Shown one piece after another: positions 11,550 to 32,918 of a stretch of 64,000 bases of DNA; position 1 is the stretch's first letter, and each line of letters opens with the position of its first letter. Location: the NCBI GenBank assembly GCA_023853785.1, contig JAJIRX010000568.1:54472-118471 (forward strand), read 5' to 3'. Source of the DNA: Psilocybe azurescens. Its lineage: Eukaryota; Basidiomycota; Agaricomycetes; Agaricales; Agrocybaceae. The notes under the pieces are model-generated. The model did no database searches, was not told the DNA's origin, and worked only from the letters and a program-made list of their open reading frames with translations. Made by a program: the position numbers and the translations under genes.

Positions 11550-11696
11550 GCGGGCCGCGGTATATTGAAAGTTGCTGTCGAGTCGAACACGTCGTCACTG
11601 ATTCCTTCAACCACACCAAGTCACTGACCGTCTTTCTTCAAGCACCGTCCTTGGATGGCCACTTAAGTTCTCTTACATCCCTCTTCTACATTCATC
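11550..11696. promoter_or_regulatory. bidirectional promoter between SET/TAD3 and ALG7
   Basis: Only 147 bases separate the two divergent ATGs, so both promoters and 5' leaders must lie here. No convincing TATA box was found. Confidence 0.5.
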
Positions 11697-13506
11697 ATGC
11701 CAGTAGTTAGGCCACGTCCTTTGTCGCGGGTTCTTCTATTCAGTTTAGTGCCAGTCGCCTCTTGGTTCATCCTGCGGCCTCTACTAGAACCACTTCCGTC
11801 AATTCCTGCGCTCTACTCATCAATTGGATTCTCCATTTTTGCGTTTTTGGCGACTATATACCTTGTTCCGGCTTTAGGACCAACTTTCATTAAGGCTAGA
11901 TTAAGCGGGCGGGACTTGCTGAAGGTTTACGACAGTAAAATACCCAGAGAAGAAACCCTTATGTGCGTAGATTTGTTTATACATAATCAAAATGAGAACG
12001 AGTTACCAGCCGTCAAAGTGTAGACCAGAAAGCCTTGGCCTTGTTTGCGCATCAATCTATATCCTCTCGTTGATTCTATTCATCCCATTCGCCTTTACAA
12101 CACCCATTTTAGAGCAGATAAATGGAAAGAAGCCCCAACAAGGTATCACGGTGGTAGAGTTTCCACATTACCAGGTTTGACCTTACATATGTGCTTTCTT
12201 GTTCTCCAGTAAGCTCATCTAGTAACAGCTCTCCGTATATTTATCGTCTCTTCTCTCACTCTTGGTAGCAACAATTCTTGGATTTCTCGACGATGTTTTC
12301 GACATCCGCTGGCGGCATAAACTACCGATTCCCATAATCGCATCCATTCCATTATTGATGGTGTACTATGCGGAACATGGCAACACCAACGTCGTTGTAC
12401 CGCTACCTTTACGATTCATTTTCGGAACTTTGATAAATTTAGGTGAGTTTCTGGTTGTTTGCGTCAATGTCAAGGCTGAGATTTTCTTTAGGACCACTTT
12501 ATTATGTATATATGTCTCTGCTATCAACTTTCTCGACGAACAGCATAAATATACTCGCGGGAATCAATGGTTCCGAGACTAGCCAGGCCCTCATTATCGC
12601 CCTTTCGGTTATTCTCAATGACCTACTTTATCTACCGTGGCCTATTGGATTCCGGATACCGCTGCACTTGCTAGGAAATCACACCGAGCTAGAATTTGGC
12701 GGCGTTTGGAGTGCAGGAATGGCACACGGAAGCCGCGAGCTTGTTGAAAGACATCTATTTAGCCTGTATTTTATGTTACCATTGGTGGCCGTATGCGTGG
12801 GTTTTTATATCACAACTGGTATGTTCCCATTCCCCAAATCTATGCAGTGTCGTCCTCACGTCCTCAATTGCAGGTATCCAGCGCGCGCATTTCCTGGCGA
12901 TACTTTATGTTATGTGACTGGAATGGCTTTCGCAGTTGTTGGAATTCAAGCACATTTCTCGAAGACGCTTTTACTGTTTTTTATTCCACAGATATTTAAC
13001 TTCCTTCTGTCATGTCCGCAATTATTTGGACTTGTTCCTTGCCCTCGGCATAGGGTACCGAGGTTGGCCTATTGCATTATTAAACGGCAGCTTAGCGCTT
13101 ATATATGTCCATTCTGGCCTCTTGTAGATTTGACGCAGACACAAATCTGTTGCATCCTTCAAAGGCATCGGAGATACAGTTCCCCAAACCACCTACGAAG
13201 CTGACAACAATCGTTCTTCATACTTTGTCTCTATTGGGACTTACCGAGTTGGTGAAGGATCCGAACACGGGCGTAATTACGAATTCTACGAATCTCACAA
13301 TACTGAACGTTTTCCTACTTCGCTTCGGGCCGATGAATGAAAAGCGTCTAGTACAAGTCCTGATTTGTTCGCAGGTGTGTATTTATATCACTACTGTGAA
13401 TTGCGTGGGGTCGCTGAATCCCGCCTTTCAGATAGCCGGAAGCCTGCTCGCGTTCTTCATTAGATACGGACTTGCGGGGCTCATATATGACGGAGACAGA
13501 AGGTGA
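11697..13506 (+). CDS. ALG7: UDP-GlcNAc:dolichyl-phosphate GlcNAc-1-phosphotransferase, ER membrane
   Basis: First committed step of N-glycosylation: transfers GlcNAc-1-P from UDP-GlcNAc to dolichyl phosphate at the ER, the target of tunicamycin. Multi-pass membrane protein. Recognised by [12 protein letters not shown], the cytosolic [15 protein letters not shown] loop (Asp residues for Mg binding), [31 protein letters not shown] and the HRVPRFDADT segment. Exons are 11697-11962, 12024-12174, 12229-12442, 12492-about 12825, about 12874-13062, 13128-13374 and 13432-13506. The stop follows a C-terminal [10 protein letters not shown]. One base is missing at GGG/TTTTT 12799-12806; without it the frame leaves the conserved LYHNW. 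N-terminal hydrophobic segments agree with a signal anchor. All splice junctions otherwise keep frame. Confidence 0.9.
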
Positions 13507-14198
13507 AAGTTGAGATCAAAAAGTAATAACGGCAACGATGAACGAATGCAGAACGTGTTTTTGACATAGAAGTCCTGAAATAATCTGAAATAAACTGTCG
13601 AATGTGAAATTCTTTTACGTAGGTGATCGGCGCATCGAGTGACGGTTACATAACTTATACCCTAATCAGACGCATTCCACACCAGCCCACACTGGGAGCT
13701 ATCCCACATGGGCCTCGGCCCATTAACACGGAACAGGAGCACATCCGAATATCACGTCCTTGGCAGAGCGCTCGCAAACTGAAGGTCGAAAACCCGCTGA
13801 AAGCCCGCTTTCGCCCGTGTAGGCCCATGCTGAAAGAAAAATACCTTAGAAGGTTGTGCATCTAGCTCGAGATTTATGGAGTTAAAGCGTGCATACAGAC
13901 GAACTTTTCGAGGAATCTTATCTGAAAGTTCGGAGAACACAAACCACGGGCTTAAGTACATCCATTACTTTACGCCGACGAAACAAGGGCTACCAAGGGT
14001 CTAGGAGAGATGGAGAGCCGACGGGTTTAAAATGTACGACCCCGCACGGCAAGCACCGAGTCATGGAACGGAATCACATGTTCCGCTCTCCCCACCGGCT
14101 ATTGTCAGGAGTATTCAAGAAACGCGGGTGAATCAGACTCACTCTTATACACCAACTACTACCACCTCTCTTCATTCACATTCAAATTATTATCCACA
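13507..14198. other. intergenic, isocitrate lyase promoter region
   Basis: 692 bases with no supported gene. It contains a perfect inverted repeat ATGGGCC/GGCCCAT at 13708-13723 (2 nt spacer). The stretch just upstream of the ATG is rich in CT/CA, a common leader composition for strongly expressed fungal genes. Confidence 0.5.
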
Positions 14199-16098
14199 AT
14201 GGCCAGCGAGCAAGCCCGTTTCGCCGAAGAAGTTGCACAAGTTGAGCAATGGTGGAAGGTAGCTATTCTTCTTATGTTCTCCGCGTTTTCGTCGTCAATT
14301 GACCGGTACATTTTATCTAGAACCCTCGTTTCGCGCGAGTGACTCGCCCATACACTGCCGCCGACGTTGTCGCAAAGAGAGGAACTCTTCCTATCCAATA
14401 TCCTTCCAATGTACTAGGCAAGAAGCTCTGGTCGGTGCTCAGCGAGCACGCTAAGCGGGGACGCCATCGCACACATACGGAGCGTAAGTGCGTTGTAACC
14501 TCCATCAATTGACATTTGCTAAAACAATTGCTCGCCAGTCTTGACCCTGTTCAGGTGACCCAGATGGCCAAAATATCTCGAAACCGTCTATGTATCTGGA
14601 TGGCAATCATCAAGCACAGCGTCAAGCACAAACGAGCCTGGACCGGATCTGGCTGGTAAGGCTGCCCCACATTCGGATCATATACCTTGCTGATATGCTG
14701 TATCCTAGATTATCCATCAAACACCGTGCCCAATAAAGTTGAGCACCTGTTCATGGCTCAGCTCTTCCACGACCGAAAGCAGCGCGAAGCCCGGTCACGC
14801 CTATCTGAGGCGGAACGCGCCAAGACGCCCGTCGTCGACTACCTTCGACCAATCGTAGCTGATGCAGACACTGGTCACGGTGGATTGACTGCAGTCATGA
14901 AACTCACTAAAATGTTTGTCGAGAAGGGTGCAGCTGGTATTCACGTCGAAGACCAGGCTCCTGGAACTAAGAAATGCGGTCACATGGCCGGAAAGGTTTT
15001 GGTGCCCATTCAAGAACATATCAATCGTCTCGTTGCTATTCGTCTCCAATACGATATCATGGGTGTAGAGAATTTGGCCATTGCGAGAACTGACTCCGAA
15101 GCCGCCACTCTTATCACTTCCAATATCGACGCCAGAGACCATGCATTCATTCTCGGTTCGACAAACGCGTCCTTACGACCTTTGAACACCGTCATGGTGG
15201 AGGCAGAGTCACAGGGCAAGAATGGAGATCAACTTCAAGCCATCGAAGACCATTGGGTTGCTGCTGCTAACCTGCAGCTTTTCTCGACCACCCTTGCTAA
15301 CGCCCTCAGCAAGCAAGGAGCAAACAAGAGCACGGTCGATCAATTTGTTTCCCGCGTCGCCGGTGTTTCTTACCCAGACGCAGTTGCCATTGCCCAGAAG
15401 GAGTTTAGCTTGAAGTCCGTGCCATTCTGGGATTGGGATAGCCCAAGAACCCGTGAAGGTTACTACCGCTATCAAGGCGGAACCCAATGTGCTATTCACC
15501 GAGCCATAGCTTTTGCTCCATACGCCGACTTGTTGTGGATGGAGACCAAGAAACCCATCTTATCGCAGGCCCGGGAATTCGCCAATGGTGTTCATGTTGC
15601 CCGCCCTGGTCACTGGCTGGCCTACAACTTGAGCCCTTCCTTCAACTGGGAAGCCGCTGGCCTCACAGACAATGACATGAAAGACTACGTGTGGGAATTG
15701 GGCAAGCTCGGATTCGTCTGGCAATTCATCACAGTGCGTCGAATAATGTAGTCGCTGATTCCTTTTGTCTGACTAAATGCCTGCATCTAGCTTGGTGGTC
15801 TTCATTCCAACGCCTACATTTCGGATGTGTTTGCACAAAACTTCGCCAAGACTGGTATGAAGGCCTATGTGGAACTCGTTCAGCGAAGAGAACGTGAAAT
15901 TGGATGTGATGTTCTTACTCACCAAAAGGTATGTCAAAGGAGTGTACACATTCGAGAAGAAAGCATGCTAACTATCGTATGCAGTGGAGTGGCGCCGACT
16001 ATGCGGACAACTTGATCAAGACCGTCACTGGCGGTGTTTCTTCGACGTCTGCAATGGGCGCTGGGGTCACAGAATCGCAATTCACTGCCAAGCTGTAG
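14199..16098 (+). CDS. ICL1: isocitrate lyase, glyoxylate cycle
   Basis: Splits isocitrate into glyoxylate and succinate, allowing growth on C2 compounds and fatty acids. Starts [19 protein letters not shown]. Diagnostic features: [29 protein letters not shown], the catalytic [11 protein letters not shown] signature (Cys nucleophile), and [12 protein letters not shown]. Exons are 14199-14258, 14321-14483, 14539-14655, 14709-15733, 15791-15928 and 15985-16098. The C-terminus ends in Ala-Lys-Leu, an accepted PTS1 variant, so a peroxisomal location is likely (inference). One G is missing at 14457-14460 and one A is extra at 14570-14573; correcting both restores the expected [14 protein letters not shown] and [11 protein letters not shown] blocks. 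Length then fits the fungal family (about 540 residues). Confidence 0.95.
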
Positions 16099-16444
16099 AG
16101 GGGCGTGGTTAATCAATTAGACAGACATTTGTAAAAGTATCCATTCGCACGCACACATTATCGAGCATTGCAATTTATTCTGGAAGTTTAAAGGAACCGA
16201 TGCATTTTTTATGAACACAGTATTTACTCTTGGATTATAAGCTGTCGGATCCATAGATATCTCCGCATTTTTCTTGTCAAAGGTGGACGAACTTGAAGGA
16301 AAGTTAACGAACGCTGGACCGCGGTCGTCGCGCTGAATTTGGGCTAACGTGACGATCGGTCTTTGCCGACCATGCATTGTAGTACACTCCTCGAGTCTCC
16401 TGTTGCAATTAATCGCGCTTCAAACACCCCTTCATACTCTTGTC
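16099..16444. other. intergenic between ICL1 and capping protein
   Basis: Contains the ICL1 3' region and the promoter of the downstream gene. No gene supported. Confidence 0.5.
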
Positions 16445-17716
16445 ATGGACGCTACAGATCGCATTAGGGCTGCTTCTCAGTTTCTACTCCAATCACCACC
16501 TGGAGAAATCAACGACGTATTGAACGGTGCAGTTGAACCCCTTCGCTCTCGTGGATCTGGTATATTGACCATGAATGCAATATCAAGATATCCGTAACAT
16601 TATATCGGATGATGAACTTTTGCAGGAAGGAATACAACCTGCTTTAAGAGAATATAATATCGAACAATTCACTGTTGTGGATGTTCCGGATACCAACCAT
16701 CAAGTGTGTCTACATGCGAGTTCCGGCGCGCGTTCATTGACACGCTGATTACCAGTCAATCATCAGTGAAGCCGCTCGTGTTGGACCTTCACACTCTGAA
16801 AGCGAGGAGAGATTTCTGGATCCGAGGTCCAAGACGTCGTTTATATTTGATCATTTGAGTCTAGTGAGTGATCAACCACATAAGACTTTACCAAAAACCC
16901 ATTCTCCACCTGAACTAGGAAGCCTCTGATCCCCAGCCTATCGAACCAGTCGAAGAGCATGAGCCATTTCGGTGGGTAATCTAGCTTAATTCGATATTTC
17001 TTCTCTAACTTGTCGTGCTCAAAAGCGCTGCCCTTGAAGCAGCTTCATTGAGCTATCTGAAGGCACACTTCACAGATGGTGTAGCCTCCGTATTTTCGCC
17101 CAAAGAGGGCACCAACCTCTTCGTACTCCAGTTGGTTGCTAATAAATATAACCCCACCAATTTCTGGTCAGTGTAGTTATGAATGACGCGCGTCACTTGT
17201 TTCCTGATTTTAAGGCAGGTCTGGGCGATGGCGATCAGAATACACGATTGACCTAACAACCAAGCAAGTGTCTGGAAGAATTCTCATCAATGTTCACTAC
17301 TATGAACAAGGAAATGTACGTGGGCTCTTTGAGATGTGAATACTGATTGTCGGTGCGCTATATAACGATTATGCTAGGTGCAACTTGCCACGACCCACAC
17401 AGTCTCGTTTGAGCTTCCTCCTGGAGCTGTCTCAACCCCTCCGAGTACCACTTCGTCCAAGATTCTTGCGTTGATTGAAGATGAAGAAGGAAAGTATCAA
17501 GTATCTCTGAACGAGACCTATCAAGACATGGGAGAAAAAACTTTCAAGGGTTTGAGACGGGCATTGCCTCTTACGCGCCAAAAATTAGATTGGGACAAGG
17601 TGAAAACGAAATTTGTTGACATTATTGTCAATCACTAACATTAATGACTCCAGGTGATGGGATACAAACTTGGAGCAGAATTATCAGGAAGCAAGAGCGT
17701 TCTTCCCAGTCCATGA
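16445..17716 (+). CDS. CAP1: F-actin capping protein alpha subunit
   Basis: Alpha subunit of the heterodimer that caps actin filament barbed ends, acting in actin patches and the cell cortex. Eight small exons (16445-16526, 16588-16703, 16756-16863, 16919-16971, 17026-17166, 17219-17315, 17378-17599, 17654-17716) join in frame into a protein of normal family length (about 290 residues). Visible family blocks: RIRAASQFLLQSPPGEINDV at the start, NFWSGRWRSEYTIDL with the conserved GRWRS, ILINVHYYEQGNVQL, and a C-terminal KTFKGLRRALPLTRQKLDW. This is one of the few genes here that needs no frame correction. The similarly oriented PRP8 gene starts about 300 bases downstream, with no functional link. 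Confidence 0.92.
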
Positions 17717-18013
17717 GCGTTGTGGGGGTATAAGGTTGAAAGTGGTGTAACCAGACATTTAAACTCGAAAAAGTAGTGCCTCATTGCACATTGCTGTGAA
17801 TACCAGGATTGCACCACAATAGCATATATTCCTGCTGGTTGTAACTCTTTTTATGGGCTTCGAACTCTTGATTGAGGTTTGGAAGTGAGAATTCAGTGAG
17901 ATATAACTTCAACAGAGGATTACTCAGGGTCCGTGCACAAACATAACTCATCTGAATTTGTGCTTACATCATCCTACCAATTCTTTCCTCGACACTCACA
18001 ACCAACTGATAGG

Positions 18014-26891
<8,878 letters not shown>

Positions 26892-27131
26892 TTGCTTTGA
26901 CGATTGTCTCTTGTTGTAGTACTATATCAATCCTCTAACTAGTTTCCAACGTGTAACCTAATTTTTCAATGCTTAAAAATGATTTTTCCATTTCTTGGCT
27001 TCCGAGAGTAATGCATACAACAAAGAATCCAAATGAATAAAAGTGATCCTAAGATGAGTAGGTGTGTATATAAGTATCATAATAAACATGCTGACGAGTA
27101 GAACCTAATGCCAATGGGACAATTTACGTGT

Positions 27132-30100
27132 TCATCTCCCCAGCGAAATAATAGAACCGGGTCGAGAAAGGGACATATGACGAGGCTCAATCGGTGACGG
27201 AAGCCTCTCTTCTAGCAGTTGTTCTGGCGACGCCTCATCTCTCGGACTCTCCCAATCCGCATCGAGGACTTCTTGTGAGTGATTACTGTGATGTGATATG
27301 ACTGACCCAGGACGCGAGAGCGAGAGATGTCTAGGTACATCTGTCGACGATATATTATCTTGAGGTTGCACTGGAGCCGAAATTTTGAATGACTCCATAT
27401 CGGTTTCTAATAGTTGTTTAGACCCGCGTCGCGGCGGTGGTGAAAGTGAGGTAACCTCGGCAATTTCCTCGTCTTCGGTAGGCAGGGAGAGAAGAGCTTG
27501 AGGAGTGAGAGACGATATGATAGGGGTGTGCATTTGGAGAAAACTAGGATCATTTTGGAACATGGTGATTTTTTCCGCGATGGGCGTAGGAGGCGGTGAA
27601 GTCGTTAGCAATGGAGCAGCCGTGGAAACAGACATACTAGGCGGACGTGTAAATGGCAGGCGTGTCGCTTGTTGATGCGCAGAGGTAGATGGTGCGCTCC
27701 TTTTGCGTAGTCGTTCTTTGATAGACGTGGCACGTTTAGGTAGGGGTAAAATAGACTGTGCTGGTGTCGTGAGCGATGAAGGAGGAACGGGAGGGGTGGG
27801 CGGTAAAGGACCTGCGGGAGGTGGGAATGGGTTCATAATTTTAGTTGGGGGTATAGGTGACGCGGGGATGGGTTCCAGTTGGGGACTATGTGTATGAGCA
27901 ACGTTAATGCTGCTGCCGCCGCTCGAAGAACGACGGCGTGTTTGAAATTCAGGTTCGTCAGGTCGTGGTGGGAGCGTAGTAGATGGAGGGGGTTTTGGAG
28001 CAGCTATTGTAGATAGCCTAAAAGTGCGATGGGCCACAGAGCTACGGAAGGATGATTTGGAAGAAGACGGAACACTTTCCAATGGTTTTAATACATCTTG
28101 TGTGTTCTCAGTTGTATTTGGAGCTGGCGGAAGAGCGGATGTAGGTGCAGGGCGAGGCGGCGGCATGGAAGTTCTGTGGGAAGGCGGTGGACGAAGAGTG
28201 ATAGAACCCGAATTAAAGTTGGAAGACGCAGACGCAGATCCTGCATTGGAATGTGAAGTCTTGTACGAACCGAAGCTGCGCACAGATGAACCCGATGCTC
28301 GCTTGTTGAACGATGGTAAATTAGAGACTACGCTTTTGTCGCTACTTTGAGCTGAGTTAGGAGTAGTCGCTCGTTCGGAAATGGACGAGTTTGTTACTGG
28401 TGGTGATTGCATAGTGGGAATTGCTGGAGGTGGTTCACTAGGTGGAGTCAATCGATTTGGAAGAGCACCTTGCCGCGACCACCGCCGCGCACTTCTTGTA
28501 CCAGAGCTGCGCTTCGTACTCAAGCTTGACCTTTCTATGCTTATAGCATTCTCAGCTGATGCATAAGTGGAAACTGACCGAAGCGATGGAGCTCGCGGTC
28601 GTTGTTCTGGGGTGCCGAATTGGAAAGCTGACAGATGTCCTGGACTCGATGGCGGTTCCGTTTCGGCCCTTTCGGTGAACACTACAGATTGTGTAAGGCT
28701 GGTCCGGCGGAATCTATCGTTCCCATTAACATCAACCCCAGTGTCCTGATTCGTAGGTGTAGAAGTCGTAGACGTCCAACGTTTACGTGGAGGAGGCTGC
28801 AAAGAAAGTGCCCCTATGGAGAAACCTCTAGTTGTTCTGTTGACAGGAGCGGATGCCGACGGGCTCGGTTCCACACTGGCCCATTGGATTGGTGGATGTT
28901 CTGAGAGAATCTTCCTGTCTATGCGGCGGTCGATTGGGTTCACTGGCCCAGAGAACGGTAAGCGTGAAATGGGTGTACTTATAGTGGTATTGATGGACTG
29001 TGTATCTGGGGTGCTTGAGCGCAGCATGCTAAGCAAATTGCTTCCCATACTGGTAAAGGATTCCTCGTAACCTTCTCGATCTGTGTGTCTTTCGGATTCA
29101 ACGGATGCCGCCCTTGAGGTCGACCGTGGGCGCGAGTTCGAAAAAAAGTCCCTTCAACGTTGATACAGCCCCAGTAGTAGGAGATTTTGGGACAGTTGAT
29201 TGTGAGCGGACGGAGTGAGAAGAAACCGAAGATGCATAGGTCCCTTTTGAGTCATTGAAATTAGTATTTATAGGGCTAATCGTTTGTGATGATCTCGAAT
29301 TTGGGTTGGGTGATGTGACTAAATTTTGAGCACGAATAGTGAGCATGACATCCATGTCTCCACGAGGTTCATTGTTGCCCAAAGTATGAGCGGGAATTAA
29401 CCCAGCACGAACCGTACTGTTAAACTGTCAGCACATGGTCATGATAGATAGAGAAATTTTATTACCGCTGCCCAAGGATAGCATTCTTGATATCGGTGAT
29501 CCATTTCTGAGCCACCACATGGTCAGGTATTTGCAAAAGCCACATAGTATGACCTCCTTCCTCAATGGTATACTCCTTCTTCATCGCACCGACATCTGCG
29601 CCTCCAACCTTGATAACATGCCGTTTTCCTCCAACTTCTTCTTCGGAGACAAAAACAACACTATCCTCGTTGATCTCCAATCTCTCCAGTTCCTTCTCTT
29701 CACGACCGGAAGTCTTGAATAGATGTAAATAAGAAACAGCAGGGCCCTGTCCTCGTGTGACTAGCGTAGCGGGTGAAGATAAAATCAAATATCGACTTTT
29801 CCAATTTTTGGAAAGGGCAAATATGCGTAACGATGAAGGCGGGTAATATTTTGGGAACACCCCATTGCATTGCTTGAAGGAGGTAAGAGCGGATACAGTG
29901 GATGGAAATGGGGAATCGGCGCTATCGTCATTGAATTGGCTTGACTGTGTGCCACTGAGCCCGAACGATATCTTCCACCTTGTGGAGGTTGTTGGGGAAT
30001 GACGCCCACAGACAGGCTCGATCCTTCCGGGGACCTTGCTTCAACATTTGGAACAGAGTCAGAGTTACTCGGATATCCTAATCGTAACTCAGATACGGGA

Positions 30101-30968
30101 GGATGTTCTTCGTCGTCTTCATCTGTTGTACTGTCCTCACGCGATTGACTGTCCGGTGACACCAAGAACGGACCCAGGCCAATGGCTTGTGCGGCCATCT
30201 GTCGGAGATGGTTACGCTCCTCATCCTCTTCATCTCTACGTGCACTAATTTCGATCACGTCTGGAAGGATAATTGAGTCGGTGGTTGTCGCACAGATTGT
30301 GGCCTCCGCCGCCCAAACCTGAAGCCCAATGCATCTGAAGCCGCCACTAAGAGACTTCCTCGGAATTTGCTGCGACCATTAAGGGCGCCATCTGCAGTGG
30401 ATGGCCGTGTTTTATCATGAGACGAGTAGGGAGATGCTCCGTTGTAATGTGATACATAGGTTTCTCTGCCTGTTGTTCAATCCGGCTTCCGGTCACAATA
30501 GGCTCAATCAACAGAGAGAAGGGCCTGACTCGTACCAAAGTTGGACACATTGTCTACATGGGGCCCACGAATAGGTTCTTTGCCTTTATTAGTTGACTTT
30601 GAGTTGGAAAGACTCCTGGTCTCGATGGAACGTTCTGTGTTCTTGGCGAGCTTCATGCCTCGGTGGACGATTGGTGCGTCCTGGATAGAACCACGACGGA
30701 GTGGGAAAAGATCTAAACCAGGTGAAGACGTTCTGGGAAATGTAGGGCTCGCTAGTGAGCGAGGAGTAGGGACTCGAGTGATGAGCTGTAAGGGCGAGGG
30801 CGGTCAGAGAAACATAAATGGTGAAATAGAGACCATCATATTTTGATAGGTTATACTAGTCCTCCTGGATTCGAATATGATCCAGCAGTCGCGGACTAAG
30901 TATAAATGGTTTTTAAATAAAGCACTTACCATTGTTGTTCCATTGGACAGCGCCTCTCCGGAGGACAT
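27132..30968 (-). CDS. PH-domain protein with long Ser/Pro-rich tail
   Basis: Function not recognised. The start is ATG at 30968 (MSSGEALSNGTTM); exon 1 (30930-30968) splices to exon 2 (30536-30785), then exon 3 from 30469, all in frame. After a Ser-rich region (RGSLLVAASDALGFRFGRRR) and an acidic stretch (DEEDEERNHLRQMAAQAIG), a PH domain lies at about 29863-29460 with KNWKSRYLILSS at its start and HTMWLLQIPDHVVAQKWITD in its last strand and helix. Such domains bind phosphoinositides or proteins at membranes. The C-terminal 650 residues are low-complexity Ser/Pro/Thr with repeated SLSRPGS motifs near the end, likely disordered and possibly phosphorylated. Frame breaks occur at A7 29141-29147 (extra), C4 29860-29863 (missing) and near 30280-30290. 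A cortical or polarity scaffold is a guess. Convergent with PRP8. Confidence 0.7.
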
Positions 30969-31815
30969 CGCACTCGTAGAACAGAAAGATTATGGCCGAT
31001 CCTAAAACGAACAAGTACCCATTTCTACAGAAAAATACTCTCTTGAGTCCGGAATGTGACATGTCATTGGCGTGCCTCAATCATTACTTCATTCTCGCTT
31101 GCCAAATTAATTGGCCCCTTAAAATATATCCTTTGCAAATTTTGTCCCTTAGCTGGCCCAGGGCCTCTGGCTAGCCCCTAGCGTCTATTCCAATGTCCAT
31201 GCTTTTTATCTTATCAACACAGAATACCAATAGTTCATAGCTTCATCGTGTAGTTTATTGTTGCTATGTCAGGTTGTGGCAACTTAACAACAACAGATCA
31301 CATTCAACTCTTACATGGAGAGCGAAATCACTAGTCAAGAGGACCAGAAGCCAACAAAAAGCCAGAGGGAAACAAATATTTGATCAAAATCAACAAACAG
31401 TGCAGCATCATCATGCATGTGTTTTATTTGGTAATTCCACCCATATTGCCCATATACGCTTCACGTATGTACAGACTTTCGATAAGTCATTACATACCTA
31501 GTAAAATTCTGTTAGACTGGACCTGTGAAAAGCACCACGGATGGATATTCAGCCGGACGGGTATGTGATAGTATAGGTACATGGGCGTGAGCACCCGTCG
31601 TTCATCAATTAATGCTTTAAGAATTGCATTTCCTTCCATCTGAACCAATCCAGAGAATCCGTGCGTGCGTCGCCCAATTGTGGTGTCGTCAGAGACAGTA
31701 GGTCCCCTTTTGGAGAATTATTCTAGCCGAAAGACGTCTGCCTAGTCGTTAGTCACAATCTTGAAAGAGGACAGAAAGCGTTGGAGCTTCAATAACTATA
31801 AAAAGGTTCTTGGAG
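30969..31815. other. intergenic upstream of the PH-domain gene
   Basis: About 850 bases with no supported gene; contains the PH-domain gene's promoter and the 3' region of the next minus-strand gene. No tRNA or repeat was recognised. Confidence 0.45.
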
Positions 31816-32918
31816 TTAGTCGTGGTAAACTTCAAATGGTGTATGTTGTTCATACATTTGGTTTGGCTTTCCGCTGCTGGCTGGGCCTACTTTTTGCATA
31901 CTTGGAAGTCGCATAGGATGCGGGGCTTCAAATATTGGTCGAAAGTCTGATCCACTGTCTTTTCTAGGATATGGCGGAAGCAAGCCCATGAGTCTTCGCA
32001 ACTCCTCGTTTTCCTTTTCAAGTCGTGCAAGTTCGACATCTCTCTCTAATGCATATTCGGAGGCAGCTGCTGCCGTCCATGGTTCTCGGTCTTCTACGTC
32101 ATCTGTCCGCGTTACAGGCGACTCGGCGTCTTCGCCATTCTGAGATCGAAGCACTTGTCTAAGGAGGTATGACAAGCGGACGAGCGAATTGGATATGGCT
32201 GTACTCGAGTCAAGACTTGTCTGCGCGTTTTCCTCTTCTCGTGCAAGCAGTTTGGCCTCATACTCCCGGATCAAGGACAATTCGCGTTCTTGAACATGTT
32301 GCTGAAGGATCAAAATTAGTAGATGTTTAACTTGGAAACCTGATCAATACGCACTGCTCGGGTTCGAAATGCACCTATTTCAGCGTGATTAGATCTTGAC
32401 ATCGTAAGAAGCATACACATTCTCAACTCATAAGGGTTTCCAGGGTTTGCTCGTATTCCTTTATAAGGGTATTGAGTTGCTTGTTGTCATTTTGCAGGCC
32501 TTGGTTCTCCAATGTCATGGCGGTATTCATGTTCTCTAACTCGACATCATATTCCTCTGTGCCCGTTTGATTCAGTCTGGCTTTTCTAAATTATGGAAAG
32601 ACACCAACCCTTTGACTTATCCATATTAAATCTGAGGTCATTCTTTAGCATTACACAATGAATTGACAACTAGGTACGCACCGACGTAGCACAAACCCTG
32701 TTTGTGAATTGACTGCTTGAGTCTGACGACAACAGTATTAATGAACGATTTATTGTCTAATGAACGGAATAAATTGCCTTTATTTTGCCAGCTAGCCCAT
32801 AGAGTGATACCGACATGCTTCGGTTCTGGCTGAGCTGCTCCCCGAGCTCAGTAATAACAGCCCAAAGTTGCATAAGGTCATGATCGTTACTGCTGCCATT
32901 TCCGTCCAAGATAGCCAT
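31816..32918 (-). CDS. coiled-coil protein resembling FGFR1OP2/SIKE (STRIPAK-associated)
   Basis: Starts at 32918 (MAILDGNGSSNDHDLMQLWA). Exons joined by short introns give the conserved-looking TQAVNSQTGFVLRRFN, then a long coiled coil (ENQGLQNDNKQLNTLIKEYE, QTLETLMSAFRTRAQHVQE, RELSLIREYEAKLLAREEE) and a C-terminal charged region with ELARLEKENEELRRLMGLLP. The order 'Asn-rich heptads, then ETLMSxFR' resembles the FGFR1OP2/SIKE family, whose fungal members (for example fission yeast Csc3) are subunits of STRIPAK-type PP2A complexes. That match is from memory of the motif and remains tentative. The first intron appears to use a GC donor (AAG|GCAATT). Divergent from DRS1 with 324 bases between the starts. 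Confidence 0.6.

Noticed and set aside
14199..16098. Isocitrate lyase as a pseudogene because of two frame breaks
   Set aside because: Both are single-base changes in homopolymers, catalytic residues are intact, and the same pattern occurs in essential genes nearby.
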